Shown here piece by piece: positions 21,881 through 34,505 of a stretch of 64,000 nt of DNA. A program made the translations under genes and the position numbers. This stretch comes from Histoplasma ohiense (lineage: Eukaryota > Ascomycota > Eurotiomycetes > Onygenales > Ajellomycetaceae): NCBI GenBank assembly GCA_017607445.1, contig JAEVHH010000002.1, positions 5,424,001 to 5,488,000 of the forward strand, given 5' to 3'. The first letter of the stretch is position 1; every line of letters begins with the position of its first letter. The notes under the pieces were generated by a model. The model saw only the letters and a program-made list of their open reading frames with translations. It had not been told where the DNA came from and made no database searches.

Positions 21881-24087
21881 ATGTCGCCTGAACTCCCGCC
21901 GCATACGTCCCTGCCACGCACAAACCCGTCTTCCGTGTTCTCGGGTTTGCCTCTCGATCTCCATGTTTCGGACCGTCAAACCATTGATTCTGACCAGGGC
22001 CAGGACGTCCAACCCCAACCCGTAGTGGGTGACAAAGCCACCAGTCCTCCTGTCGCTGGTCGTCGTGATAAAGTTTCCTTGGCTGGACAAGAGGAAGATC
22101 CGGGAAATATTGAAGACGAAGGGCTCGAAACGGAATCCGACGAAGATAACGCAAATAGCCCAAGCGGGTCTAAACTCTCATCCGGTGAAGACTTTGACGA
22201 ACCATTTCCACCTCCTGGTCGATCAGCCAAACCCAAAAAACTTCCGATGAGGCGCTCTAAAAAGGCCGGATCAGTCAAACATCGCTCCTCCAGCAGGCCG
22301 GGCCTGTCCGTCGTGGCTGGCGGTGAAAACGGCCACGCCAACAGCGACATGAATTCCAATGTCGAAATGCGGAGGAAGGACAATTCTCTCGACTCGGCCC
22401 CTTCAGCTACCCATGCTGTCCGGCTCATGAACAGATCAAGTTTCACGCTCGACGATGAACCCCCAACCCCTCAAACACCGAGGATGACGAACATGAGCTT
22501 TAGCGATCTACCCATGTATGACAAGCGGAATTTTGCGCTGTTATGTCTTCTCTACTTCTTGCAAGGTGTACCAATGGGCCTAGCGGCCGGATCAGTCCCT
22601 TTCCTTCTTAAACCTTTCCTCTCCTACGGCCAAATCGGCATATTTTCCCTTGCTTCATACCCTTATTCCTTGAAACTGTTATGGAGTCCCATTGTAGATG
22701 CCGTTTGGAGTCGAAGATTTGGAAGGAGGAAAAGCTGGATCACGCCCATCCAGATGATATCCGGCATTGCCATGTTATACCTGGGAGGTAGTATTGATCA
22801 AATGATGGTAGCTGCCGGCGCGGATGGAGGTGCAGGTATTTGGAGCTTTACTGGCTGGTGGTTCCTCTTGGTGTTTCTCTGCGCGACCCAGGATATTGCT
22901 GTTGATGGATGGGCGATTTCGCTTCTGTCGCCTCAGAATATCTCGTACGCTTCCACGGCCCAGACGGTGGGGCTCACTGCAGGCCAGTTCCTTTCATACA
23001 CTGTCTTTTTGGCTTTGAATTCAAAAGATTTCGCCAAAAAATGGTTCCGCAATGAGCCCGGAAACACTGGCCTTATATCTTTGGGCGGCTACCTTACATT
23101 CTGGGGATGGTTCTATATCATTGTCACACTAGTTCTAGCTGTCCGGAAAAGGGAAGAGAAATCCAACGATCGAGATGGCATCCTCGCCGTCTACGAAAGA
23201 ATGTGGGGTGTATTGAAGCTGACCAACATTCACACCTTAATAATCGTCCACCTCATCGCAAAGATTGGGTTCCAGGCCAACGATGCAGTCACCAGTCTGA
23301 AACTAATTGACCAGGGCTTTGGCCAAGAGAACATGGCACTCGTCGTTCTAATCGATTTTCCCTTCGAAATTGGTCTGGGATACTATGCCGGAAAATGGTC
23401 GAACAAATATACGCCAATGAGACTTTGGTGCTGGGCATTTGTTGCCCGCCTATTCGCTGCACTTCTCGCACAGGCAGTTGTCATGGTTTTCCCAAAAGGT
23501 GACGGGCCAATTCCTACCTGGTATATCCTGGCAGTTATTGGCGAACATATCTTCTCCACGTTCATGATGACTGTTATGTTTGTGGCTGTTTCCGCCTTCC
23601 ACGCACGCATCGCTGACCCCGTCATCGGTGGGACTTACATGACCTTACTCGCAACGTGAGTCTCCTACATATTGGTCACCCCTCTAATCCCCGCACATCC
23701 ACAAAAAAAAAAAAAAACGGTTTATATGACTAAGCTGATATGTATTGTAGTGTCTCCAACCTGGGCGGAACTTTCCCCAAATTTTTCATTCTCAAACTGG
23801 TCGATCTCTTCACGAACGCAACCTGCATACCGCCCACAGAAACACCTGCGGACATAAAAGATCCTATCACGGCGCAATTTTCCTGCGCACTCGAAGCAGA
23901 CAAGCTTCGCTGTGAAGCTGGCAAGGGTGTTTGCCAGGTCTACCGCGACGGGTACTATACTACCAACATTATATGTGTAATTATCGGCACAATTACATTC
24001 TTCCTATATATCAGACCGGCTGTTCTCAAGGTGCAACAATTGCCATTACGCGCATGGCGACTTAACGGCAATAATAGGCAGGCATAG
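21881..24087 (+). CDS. Acetyl-coenzyme A transporter, SLC33A1 (AT-1) family
   Basis: MFS-type membrane protein predicted to move acetyl-CoA into the ER/Golgi lumen for protein or polysaccharide O-/N-acetylation. Two exons: 21881-23655 and 23751-24087 (phase 2; LLAT|VSNLGGTFPKF is continuous in the family), about 703 residues. Residues 1-210 are a Ser/Pro/acid-rich cytosolic head; the membrane part begins after MYDKRNFALLCLLYFLQGVP. Family markers: SYPYSLKLLWSPIVD, RRKSWITPIQ, CATQDIAVDGWAISLL, GFQANDAVTSLKLIDQGF. A luminal Cys-bearing loop (NATCIPPTETPADIKDP ... CEAGKGVC) lies between the last helices. The start at 21881 is the first ATG of the open frame; the head is poorly conserved, so a later ATG cannot be excluded. 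Confidence 0.92.
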
Positions 24088-26150
24088 AATTTTCGCTGAT
24101 TTCTCGTTCTCTTTCTTCCCATCTTTTCCTCTTTTCACTAAAAATACAAAGACTCCTTGTACTCTTTGACTAACTGTTGTTTTAACTGTACACCTTTTTA
24201 TTCATGTTCGAAAAGCGTAGTTTTTGATCTGAGAAGGATCCTTGGTTCTTTTCTCTCCTCTCCCCTTTGCTGTCTTGTCCTTCAGCATTCCCAAATGTCT
24301 CAAATAAACAGCCCATGTTCTCTAGACAGTTCAGTCTGTGTGTACAATAATATCGATGGATATTTGAGAACTTTTCATATTAAATTCTCTTTTTTTTTCG
24401 TTTTTTTCCTTTTTCCTTTTTTCTTTCTCGAAGCCTCAATGTTGTTCCCACATCTCGCAATATCACCTTTTCTATTTTCTTCTAGCATGAATAACTAACT
24501 AATAGCTGAAAAAGAATGATATGCATGGCTCATCTACTGTATGGATGATGCAGTACCAGAACGGGCAAAATAGACCTAGAACAGCAGCACAGCTGTCAGA
24601 CCCATTTCAATTATCATGTTTGAGTGCTTTGAGAGATCTTGAATACAGAGTTCTTCTAGGACAGCATGCAAAGAGAAGTAGCAACACAAAGAGAGGACAA
24701 TTCTTGGACAATTCTTGACCAAGAAACAGCTCACCGGTCAGCAATAATGTAGAAATTGGCCAATAATTTCCACATTATACCTATCAATGTTCATATTATA
24801 TGATTAACTTGCAGTGGTGTTCTTTTTTCATAACATTGTATCTTGTGGCGGTTGGCCAAAGCATGGCAGGATATCCTTTTCATAGAGGCCACAAAATATG
24901 CAACTCTTTGGCTGGCATGCATCAACCTAGCGACAGATCAACAAGAAGGGCCAATTGTGTATGTTTTGCGTTCGGTGTTGGCATTCCCCCAATCTTCGCA
25001 TGGCATCAAACAGCCATTGAAGCATTACACGGTGCCGCTTCTTATCCCAAGGAGTTCTCTCGATTGGCTTTTCGTCCACCCTTCCCACCGGGTTAACATT
25101 CTGCTACACAAACATCTGCAACCAGCAGAAACAGGAAATGTTCCCAAGAATCAACTACGCATTTTCGGCGGGTTTAAAAAATTTAGTCAGGACCCAGGAA
25201 CTTCCGTAGCGGTGTTTTTCCAGCAACCAATTCGACCTTACAGACTCTAGCATTCGCAATGCGCCAGGCTAGTTGTGGTGGGTTATAAAAATATCAGTGG
25301 CTCGCGGAACGATGTTGGGACGTCCAGCCCTATCCCCTTCCCTAGGGACTGGCTGGGTTCCTTATTTTGCAAGCGTGTATGGAGACGGGTGTTTCAAAAC
25401 GGTATTGTTTTATATAATATTGATCGCATTTGGTATGTACATGTACATGTACCTATAGATGCACTGGATTAATTGGCATTGAATCTAACCTACCAAGATC
25501 CGCAGCTGGCCCCGATCAGAGTTACAGAAAGGTGCCGCCTGTCCTAGCATAAATTCGTCCCAGCATTTTACTCCAGCGCTAGACAGCCCATTGTTCTCCT
25601 TCATAGGCCAATAATACCATTTGACACAGTTATTCCTGGCGAAAGTATCATATTCCTGGGCGCAAAATTAATCAGACAGAACAAGGTAGATATCGTATAT
25701 GACAAAAACCACACACACACACGCACAAAGAAAAGAGAAGAGAGAAGAAAAGAGAAAAATAAAGTTTTATATAGACACATCACCAGAATAAAAATATATT
25801 CACGGAAATTAAACGCGGAATAAGAAGAAAAATAAATCCTTAAGATCACAAAATCAGCATCCTCCGCCCTGTTCAGTGACCTCTGCCCACAGGAAAACGG
25901 AACAATAAGAGCAGTTAAGGGGAAAAAAAGACAATGCAGAAAGAAAAAATTACGTACAAGATCATACTGGGTAAGAGAAGTTGAGTGCGAAACGTCCACG
26001 AAAGGGAAGCGCACGACTGGAAAAATAAATTTGGTTAAATTGAAATAAGGAGATCAAAGAAAGGGGGAAGGTTCTTCGCTCTAGCCCGACTCATTGTGAT
26101 AGGTCTTTGTTATACTAAGTTCATTTTTTTTTGTTGCCTCTTTTAAAAAA
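24088..26150. other. Convergent gene-free region, ~2 kb
   Basis: Between the 3' ends of the transporter and Scc3. It contains T-rich runs (about 24385-24425), a short ATGTAC triple repeat at 25437-25452, an (AC)n tract near 25710 and a purine-rich stretch (GAAAAGAGAAGAG) near 25730. Overlapping plus-strand frames at 24800-25250 have no family features. No gene supported. Confidence 0.5.
25435..25452. repeat. Tandem ATGTAC palindrome repeat
   Basis: Three ATGTAC hexamers in a row; each pair also forms a palindrome, so the tract can fold on itself. Confidence 0.7.
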
Positions 26151-29100
26151 TTAATCTCCCATCACATCATCATCAATTTCATCAGGGGCGGGGGTCGGCT
26201 CCAAATCCTGATCAGCTTCTCCCATACCAAGCCTATCCTCTTCATCATCGATTAGCTCTCGTGCCACTAAGTCGCCTTCTTCATCTTCCTCTACCCGTGC
26301 CATCTCGTCTTCGTCACCATCGTGATCTTCAGCCGTCTCCGTTAATTTCATCTTCCCATTATTTTTCTTCAATCGAGCCCCAGAAGGTCCAGAGCCGTTA
26401 ATTTCTATATGTTCGGGTTGCAGTCTCATATTGTCCGTAGCCGAAGCTACTCTCTTCCCACCAGCTTTTCCAACATCAAGAAACGCCACAACTTCCTTAT
26501 AATTCTGCCCGAGACGATTCTTGTTCCGCAATAGTTTCTGTTTTAACTTCCCACCCTGACGCCCTGAAACATCAAGCACACCGCCAACGATAGCAAGGAC
26601 CATCTTGCCCGTGAGTTGGCATAATTTCTGTTCAGCTAACAGCACATTCCGAACTCTGTGGGCAGCTAATATGTCCCGTATTTCCTCATCAGCCTCGTCT
26701 TCATCGTCATCACCATCTGATGGACTGGTGCTGTAATCCGACGACGAGTCCATAGGCTCGTCATCGTCTGCTACCTCAGCGACTTCCAGCTTCCGTCGAG
26801 ACTTTTTAGCGAATGTCCGTTCCGCTTTGTCGTGCAGACGGGAAATGAGAGCTTGGGTTTCAGGGACGATTTCTTGCGCTAGGCTTTGGATTTGGAGAAT
26901 AACTTCATCATTCAGTGACGCAACGGTGATCTTTTTGCCCTGAGCTCTTGACCCAGAAGTACGAAGCGTTCCAAACACCGTTTGGAGGTCAAGGAGGGTA
27001 AACGTAGCAGATACTCTAAGTTCATCAAGCCCCGAACGTCCTTGCATTGTAGAAGTAAGGATCGCCACAAAGGCATCTCGACGAGCAGAAAGTGAATCGC
27101 AAAATTCGGTATCAATGGATGAATCCCCTGATGCTAGTGCAGTCCTTATGAACCGTACCTTCCACATAAAATAGATAAGAAGGGTTTTAAAGCTGTTGGT
27201 CACAAGTTCGAATTCCAACCTCTCAATCTCCTCATCGGAGTCCTCTGCCCGGAGACCCCGTTTGCTCAAGTTGAGAATAATATCAATAGGTGGTTCCGTT
27301 GACAGTTTTTGCTTTTTAGACGGAGCACGAGGTTCAGATTCCAAAATGGAACTGCAGTCAGATACACTTGCGAGGTTTGAAATCCGCATCACGGTATTAG
27401 ACAGAGCGGTAAGAACACTGGCGGAGAGAGAGGGTAATTCCTCCTTGCCTTTGGTTACAGATAGCGTGCGCAAGACTTCAATGGTATCATCCCAGAGCTC
27501 TTGCACCTTCGATTCCATAGCTTCTCTGAGTTCGTCAGAAGTGCGCGCATGTAAGAAGGCTATTGTGGCCTCAGCAAGGACAGATTGTTGCGAGTGTGTC
27601 AAGAATTGTTTGTTAATATTGCCAATGAGATCCGAATATGCAGCCGCATCCTTCTGAAGATCCTGGATCAAGTTGAGATCGACCAAATGCTCTAACTTCA
27701 AAATAGCAGAAGCGGCCTCAGGTGTTGATCCAAATTTATTTAGCAGTTGGGGGATTATCTGAGATAGACTGTGAGCAATAGATTCTTGCCGCTCCTCCAT
27801 CCTTTCTACCAACAGCTTAGTCTTCCTGCCCTTCTTGTCTGTATCGGATTTAGCGACGTCCATGATATGTAGTTTCACTGCACAGCTTAAAACTTCCAGC
27901 AAGATCCCTTCCTGGCCTTCACTCAGTTTGTATAGCTGTTTCACAGTGGTGGCAGAATCGTCGTCAGTCGAAGTCTCTGGGATTTGTGAATGGTCGTAGA
28001 GGAGATACCCAGCCAAATGTTCCCATTGTTGGAGCTCTTCGAAATGGGAATATATAGCTTCCGTCGCGAGCACAAATCTCGAATCGACGCGACCAGTAAA
28101 ACTTGTCCGTGAGATGGAAAGATCTTGGTCAGCTGGAACCGCCGATTCTTGGCCATCATACACCTGTAGCACGTCCACTAAACATTTGTATTTTATCCAA
28201 GAGGGGCGAGGCGTTTCGAAATTGTCTTCGCCATCGTCTTCCATAAATGTTTCGTGTAGTTCTTCCTCTAAACTCTCTGTAAGAGCATCATAGACGTCCT
28301 GGATATTCTCAACGAAGAATCTGCCAGCCGCTTTGCGCACACGGGGTACGCTATCGAATACAAGACGCCCAACGCTGTCGATATCATCTGGTTCAAGCAG
28401 TCCAGCCTCTCGAATCAAATCCAACAGCTCCACAACGTCGGCGCGGACACCTGGTTCGGCATCTCTAGCAGCCATCTCTACAATCCGCGGACGAAATCGT
28501 TCAGTAAATGCACGGAGCCCGGCAATGTTATCTTTATTCTGGTAAAGTCGATGGAGTTGTTTCACCACAGCAGATCTAGTATGAGAGACGGTATCTGAAA
28601 GGACCCAGCCCAAATAGCGCAGATATTGGCCGTCGAAGAACATTTCTCTATAGGTATTAATCCACACGCCAAGTGCGTTGACGCACTCGGCCCGAATTTT
28701 CGGATCGACATCTCTGTAACGATGCACGAATACAGTGTCAAAGGAGTCGCCAAGATAGCTATCAATCGCTTGTAGCTTCTTCTCTCCTTCTTGAACCTTT
28801 GATTGCATGGCATCGGCTCTGCCTTTATTCACCGATTTTTTCCTCTTCTCTGTATCCAATTGCTTCCGAGAATTCGATACAGTTAGAGAGACCTCTCTGG
28901 CAACATTGCACAACGTCGTCACAATTGCTAGAGAAATTATCGTGGCGGTATGTCTAAAAGGCCGAATAGGGGCGGACGACATTGATGTTACCCATACTTG
29001 GATGTTTTCGACAAGGGCAGAGTCGCTGTACAGGACTGATGAGCTGTGGATGGTTCGGATGAGAGAACTGAAGAAGCTAGTAAGGGTGTACTGGAAAGAC

Positions 29101-30024
29101 TTGAATTTCTTGGATTTCGAAATCAGGGGGTATTCTGTAATGTTCTGTGCTTGGTATTCTTCTTGGAGGTCATTCAATCGGCTCGCAACATTATCAACGT
29201 CTTCAATATCGTGGTCGTCCACTTTCAAATCAGTTCCAGTACATCTCAGGATAAAATTAACCAAATCGGTCATCCCTTTGATATTGTGCTGCTCATACTT
29301 CGTAAGCCACTCTGCAGCAACAGCATCAGTAGTGTGACCTCGGGCGAAAACCTCAGCTAAAGGATGGAACGGGTCAGCAAAATAGAGAATAAAAGTGAGG
29401 CGATTGGGTCCAGTTGTCCCTACCGTAAAGGCCATCCTCCTCAGCAAAATCACTTGGCCTTGTGCGCGGTTTTTTGAACTTCGACATTGGCCGATTCCCG
29501 TTGACAGCAGGGCGGATAGTAAGCTCAGTCGTGAGGCCGTTGGTAATTTTTGGTTTCTTGGTTGTCCGCTTCGTGGGAGGCTTCCTGGGCTCTCTGGATT
29601 CCTTCGACGCCTTCTTCATTTTCTTAGCGGCCGCCTTCTTTCGCGCCGCCTTCCTGAGTTCCTTAAGTTCTTCTTCGTCGGGTACATCGCTCTCACTTTC
29701 TTCCTGTTCGTCTTCCTCCTCATCCTCCTCCTCCTCCTCCTCCTCCTCCTCCTGTTCTTCTACGGCCTCAGCCCCGCCATCCGACACGTCGTTCTCGTCC
29801 TCATCCCCGTCTTCCTGCTGTGCGGCGCGCTTCCGCTTGGTCGTTCTGCCACCCTGCGATGGGCGACTCGAGGTATAGGCAGTAGACGAAAAGAGCTCAG
29901 GTTTCCGCTTCGCTCGCCCAGACTTTCTTCTGCTACTCGTATCTGCGCGCGGCGACCTGGCATTTTCGCCGGGATCCGTAAGTGAGCTCGAGTCGCGCTC
30001 ATCACCCTGAGCGGACGCATTCAT
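26151..30024 (-). CDS. SCC3: Cohesin subunit Scc3 / STAG (stromalin family)
   Basis: Nuclear cohesin subunit that binds the kleisin Rad21/Scc1 and DNA and supports loading and maintenance of sister-chromatid cohesion. Two exons on the minus strand: 30024-29424 and 29356-26151 (phase 1; the join EEDGLY|AEVFARGHTTD is continuous), about 1268 residues. Residues 1-200 are disordered with an acidic run (Glu/Asp, a CTC microsatellite) and Lys-rich stretches. The STAG domain covers about 225-400 (SLIRTIHSSSVLYSDSALVE). The stromalin conserved domain follows: SFDTVFVHRYRDVDPKIRAE, VNALGVWINTYREMFFDG, YLRYLGWVLSDT, then HEAT-like helices (VRADVVELLDLIREAGLL). The C-terminus is acidic and low-complexity, ending DEIDDDVMGD. 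Orthology is clear. Confidence 0.95.
29715..29753. repeat. CTC-triplet microsatellite in Scc3 coding sequence (poly-Glu)
   Basis: A run of CTC/CTT triplets on the plus strand encoding Glu on the minus strand, with Asp interruptions, in the N-terminal disordered region of Scc3; a site of likely length variation. Confidence 0.8.
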
Positions 30025-30856
30025 CTTGTATTCTATGCGACGTCAGAATTGCTTCCCTCTGATCTAGTAACCAGTATGGTCGGTTGCGTATTTGCGCGGG
30101 AGTCTCTGTGTTTGCAGGAATCACACAGGGACGCGACTTGGTAGCATCGATATGGCCTGCCAGCGTGTAACGTGTCAAGGGCCCGGTGTCAGCAGTGAGA
30201 GAGTAAACGTAGTCCTTAGCAAACAGGAGACAGGGCACAGATGGCGGGCAATGGTCTGGGTTGGGGAGATATCAAATCGAGCGTTGATGGTCAATGGTGG
30301 AGAGAAGCCGCAAGATCGATTTCTGGCAAACGCGACGCTGAGAGATTGACACGGCATATCCCTTTTTGGGAACGTACTGAGGGTGGTATGACGCTAGTGT
30401 ATGGTATGGTAAGTTGCCTTACCTAAGGCAACTTCAACATCAACGGGTTAACTATAACTAACCACTGCAACTGCAACTGCAACTGCACCAAAAGGATCGG
30501 CCCTTCAGGTGGGATCACGCAACTTAAGATATGTATAATGGGCATTTTTCAACAGAAACCCATTCAGTTCTGGTTGGGGTACCCCTTGAGGTCGCAATAT
30601 TCGACAACACGCTGCACAAAAGGACGGCTGGGCAATATCGGTCAAACAAGTTGGGAGAATCTCATGGTTGCATTCCCAGGGACATTGCGCCTTTCCGTCG
30701 GCATGTTTTTCCTGGTCGACTAGCGGCTTTCATTAAGTCGCCGGCAAACGCGCCCTACTACATCATGGAGCTGATTTAAAGTACTGGTATAAATCAACTG
30801 GGTTGAATTTGTTGTATATATATATGCTCAAAGCATGGTCCATTTTCACCGTCGAA
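30025..30856. promoter_or_regulatory. Divergent promoter region between Scc3 and the GNAT acetyltransferase
   Basis: About 830 bp upstream of both genes. It holds a strong 24-bp inverted repeat at 30411-30434 and a short tandem CTGCAA repeat around 30465-30485. Short open frames in it (30092-30349, 30531-30779) have no family features. Confidence 0.5.
30411..30434. repeat. Perfect inverted repeat, 11-bp arms
   Basis: AAGTTGCCTTA, then CC, then TAAGGCAACTT. The arms are exact reverse complements with a 2-bp centre, about 390 bp upstream of the Scc3 start and 420-450 bp upstream of the GNAT gene. It could be a dimeric transcription-factor site or a transposon scar. Confidence 0.85.
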
Positions 30857-31652
30857 ATGAATCCACCGCAAAATCGTCACTACTCCCATATTTCTAGCAG
30901 CAGCAATTCAGCTACCAAAAAATTCAGAGCCTTCAGAATGGAGCTACTACCTAAGGAATCCGTCTATGTGAGGTTTCCAACCACTCTTTCGTCGATGGAG
31001 AGCAGTCGGCTGCTTATTCGCCCTATCGTCGACACTGACGCGCCGGCGCTATTCGCGATCCGTTCGCGGCCAGAAGTGGCAGCGCACAAGTGGGCAATGA
31101 TTCTTCCCCTCCGGGTTGTACAGCATGTAAACTGATACAACTACTCTTTACAATTGCTAATTCGTACAATCAAACAGCCACCCGAAAGAACCATTCAAGT
31201 CACTTGAGCAAACGCGTGAATGGATGACGTTCAAGATTTACAAAGACGGCCCTCCAGATATCGTGGGCCGTTCTTTCAATTTTGCTATCCTGGACAAGTC
31301 AATTCCTGATACCCAGGATCAGCTGATTGGCTACGTCAGTGTCAACATGGTCGTCCCATGTCCGGAAATTGGGTACTCGCTTCTTCCCGAATCGTGGGGC
31401 AAAGGTTACGCGACCGAGGCATTGCAGATGATGCTGAAAATTTGGTGGGATCTTCCGAGGCGGAATGATACTGAGAGTCGTGGTGGTGACAGTAGTGATG
31501 GCAAGCGTGCGGATAAAGTATATGCCATTTGTCAGGCAGGGAATCATGCGAGCAGAAAAGTGCTAACAAAGGCCGGGTTCGAGATCGCGGAGGAAATCAC
31601 CTATGAAGGCGATGATCTTCTTCTATTCGCTACAGAAAGGCCCAAAGCGTAG
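30857..31652 (+). CDS. GNAT family N-acetyltransferase (RimJ/RimL-like)
   Basis: Predicted acetyl-CoA-dependent N-acetyltransferase; substrate unknown. Two exons: 30857-31089 and 31178-31652, joined in phase 2 across an 88-nt intron (GTGGGC...CAAACAG, with a GCTAAT branch-type site), about 235 residues. Features: SSRLLIRPIVDTDAPALFAI is the usual first strand and helix; after the splice, HPKEPFKSLEQTREWM; then LIGYVSVNM and EIGYSLLPESWGKGYATEAL, the acetyl-CoA-binding motif A (Q/RxxGxG/A in the form GKGYATEA); then NHASRKVLTKAGF, typical of this class. The donor is weak, and ATG at 30938 is an equally plausible start, since 30857-30937 encodes an unremarkable leader. Confidence 0.82.
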
Positions 31653-32428
31653 GGAATAACTCGCAACATGCTTGTGGCTATGGAAAACCTTGGTCCGGTG
31701 GTGTTGAAGAACTTGTTTTACTCAGGATATATAGCTTACTCGCCCCGATCTCAGCCAGGAATTGGTGGGATTTCCGCTGTCGATCTGTTAGGGCTTATTT
31801 GTCATATTACCAAAGTCAGGAATGAATTTAACAACTTATAACTTCTAGTGTTATTGCAAACAATTGATCAAGTCTGGCAACATTGAGGGAATAATGGAAA
31901 TGGACCGCCCCCTTTGTCAGATCCCCTTGGCGCTCGTGACTTGGCAAGGAAGCAAGTTGGTCCTGAATAGGATACTAGAGCGTTTATCAAAGATTGAAAC
32001 GTACGGAGTACATAATATCTATTTTATGGAGAATTGTATAGAAACAATAAAGGCAATAATAAAAACAGAGGTAGTCAAACATTCAGGTGATGAAAGTTTG
32101 TAGCTTTAATTAACTTAATATTAGTGGTTACAAAATCACAGCTATGTTTCATTTGACCTGCGGGCTATAAACTGCGCGGGAATTTTTCCTAAAGAGCAAG
32201 GGTCAGACACATCTTTCCCCCCTATGGCTGGGGAGCATGTTAAATCGTAAATTCAAGACAAGAATATACATCTGTAATGAAAGCAGCGCGCTCGACATAC
32301 TGGGATCCAGCAGTGCCAGGGGGGATATTTATCAATATGATCAAGGAGCGCTTATTCATTACCGTAGCCAATAGTGAACCGGAAATACCATAGTCACCAA
32401 ATTGATTTGCTTGAAAGTCCAACGTTTA
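31653..32428. other. Convergent intergenic region
   Basis: Between the 3' ends of the GNAT gene and the secreted protein gene. AT-rich, with one 79-codon open frame (31864-32103) lacking family features. No gene supported. Confidence 0.5.
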
Positions 32429-33692
32429 CTAAAATTTCTCAAGATCAAGCGCAACAACATGCCTGTTTCCCGGTGGCTCCATCTGCGTCCAAAGTCCATA
32501 CCGTTCTTGATGAGACACATCCTGCGGTACACCTGAGAACACGTTCTTGTGCTCTTTCTGTCCGTCCTCCCATGTAAACGTCCATAAGCTGCCAGTGCTC
32601 TGAGTCAGGAAATATTTGTTGTTGATCGTGACGCTGCCCTGAATATTGGTGAGCGAATGCTGCACGGCGCGAGACGCAGTTGCAATGTCATCGTCATCCA
32701 CTTTAAGGAGGTAGCTGCTTTCGTCGAGATCCCAGTGAGTGACGCGGCCGGGGCCGCTCGGGAACCATTCGCCAGTAACAAGACTTGGGTGTATATTAGA
32801 GACTTGTTTAGGCAGTGTACGGGAGTAACTTATTTCAATTGACTATGTACGCACCTTGAGGGATTGCTGGTCCTGTCGAGGCCGACGGCCGAGAAATGCA
32901 AATTTTTGACGCCTTCTTTCGGCTGCCATTTGTAGGTTCGCACTTGTGGCAGAACATATCTGAAGGGAAGATTTCAGAAATTAAAACCAGAGACTAGTGT
33001 CAAAAAGCAGCTGTTTACCTATAATTGTACGCTTGATACCCATTTCCAACACGGCCAATACCATTTCCGATGTCAACTTCGTAAATATGCCTCATATCAA
33101 AAACAAGGAGCCCACCAGTGGTTGCGACCACATAGAGAAAGTGTCCATACCAGGTAATCCCACCAGCATGGAGGCCACTGAGTGCTTCGAAATCTGGCTT
33201 CGACCCGCCCACAGTTGGCTTAACGAGAAGAACATTCCGGTAGGCTCTCTCAGCCCCTTTATTCATGTTGATGAAGGAGATACGGGCACCGCGTTTCCCA
33301 TCATTATAGTGATCCGAGTGCCAGGAGACCAATGTAGCGATATCGCCTTCATAGTCACCCGTATCGGTTGCGTCTGCGGTTGTGGTTATGCCTTGCGGAT
33401 ACCACTTCCTTGTATTGGCATCATCATAACCGTCGATGTCCTCCCACGTAAAAGCTGACAGTTTGTATTTAACGCCCGGAGAGGAATCTGGGTTGTTGTG
33501 ATTGGTTTTCGCAAGGACTTGTTTGACGGACTTGATGGGCAGGGCCTTATCGAGGTCTTTGATAATGCCAGAGTAAACACTTCCTTTGAGTTTGTAGTCA
33601 TCCATAGTGATGTTTTCGAATTCCGCGACGGCTGGTGGCAGCGTGCAGAGAGCTGCCGCTGTTGCTAACAGTAGCGAAGACAAGTTCATCAT
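32429..33692 (-). CDS. Secreted protein of unknown family
   Basis: Family not recognised by name. Three exons on the minus strand: 33692-33019, 32959-32855, 32783-32429, both joins phase 2 (NYR|YVLPQVRTYKW and NPSS|LVTGEWF read through smoothly), about 377 residues. Residues 1-23 form a signal peptide (MMNLSSLLLATAAALCTLPP, cleavage probable after AVA). The rest is rich in short aromatic beta-like strands with repeated patterns: WEDIDGYD...RKWYPQGITTTADA, IATLVSWHSDHYNDGKRGA, RISFINMN, YRNVLLVKP, HAGGITWYGHFLYVVATTGG, LLVFDMRHIYEV, YLLKVDDDD, NIQGSVTINNKYFLTQSTGS, LWTFTWEDG. Alternating GI.WYG.FLYV/LLVFD strands suggest a beta-propeller, possibly enzymatic, but no catalytic motif is evident. 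No membrane anchor after the signal. Confidence 0.82.
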
Positions 33693-34505
33693 CCCTCCTG
33701 ATAGCAGGTGTAGAAGGAGTTGGAAAAGGGATCCTTGATTCTACATCTTGCGGGCAGGACGACCTCGGGATGGTCACTGTTTTAAATACGATGATGTATT
33801 CCTCAATGTGTTGATCGTCGCCGCCAATGACGGCTAACTTGGTCATCAACTTCCAAGTTTCTTCGTGTATCTGCGCATTACTGCTCATTATTGTGCTGTG
33901 CAATCGATTTGAAACGTCTAGAAACACGGATTTGCGAGGACAACTTAAATTGGTGCTGGGAGCGATTCACCTCTCTCGTCTGCGCCTCGTCTTGGCTATT
34001 TGCAGCGTGTTGATGAGCATTTTGTAATGTCTCTATTGGCGGATGGCCAGAAAAAGCGGGTTGTGGGGGTACGAGGTTTCACCAAGTTCTGGTAGGAGAA
34101 TGATAGATAGAGCATATAAAATATACGGCTTGTATTTAGTTTCCAAAGTTGTATGAGAAAGGTTTTCATAACTAGTTATATTTACACATGTACTTCATAT
34201 TCTATACTATAGCTTTTTTGAAAAACAAAAACTGAACAATATATAGATTAGAAGGGAATTCAAATTATCATTTATAAATTACTCATAATAATGTGAGGTT
34301 GAGATATGAGCGTCAAAATTTGGTAAGTTGTATGCAGACAGTACAGCATCTGTAATAAAATACAACTTGTAAGTTTAACTCTCACAATCCTTTGTCAACT
34401 CAAAACAACCACACGAGACCATCAACATTGTGTTGACAAAAGAGTGCGGACAGGACATTCTCCAGGACAGCCCAATGTCGTATCTGCGTAGTATATGACG
34501 TCGCT
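33693..34505. promoter_or_regulatory. Divergent promoter region, secreted protein and CENP-O gene
   Basis: About 810 bp between two start codons. The middle (34130-34340) is very AT-rich. A minus-strand open frame overlapping the secreted protein start (33927-33598) is in another frame and unsupported. Confidence 0.4.

Noticed and set aside
24800..25250. Overlapping plus-strand frames of 98 and 135 codons
   Set aside because: No family features, different frames over the same bases, and located in a convergent intergenic region.
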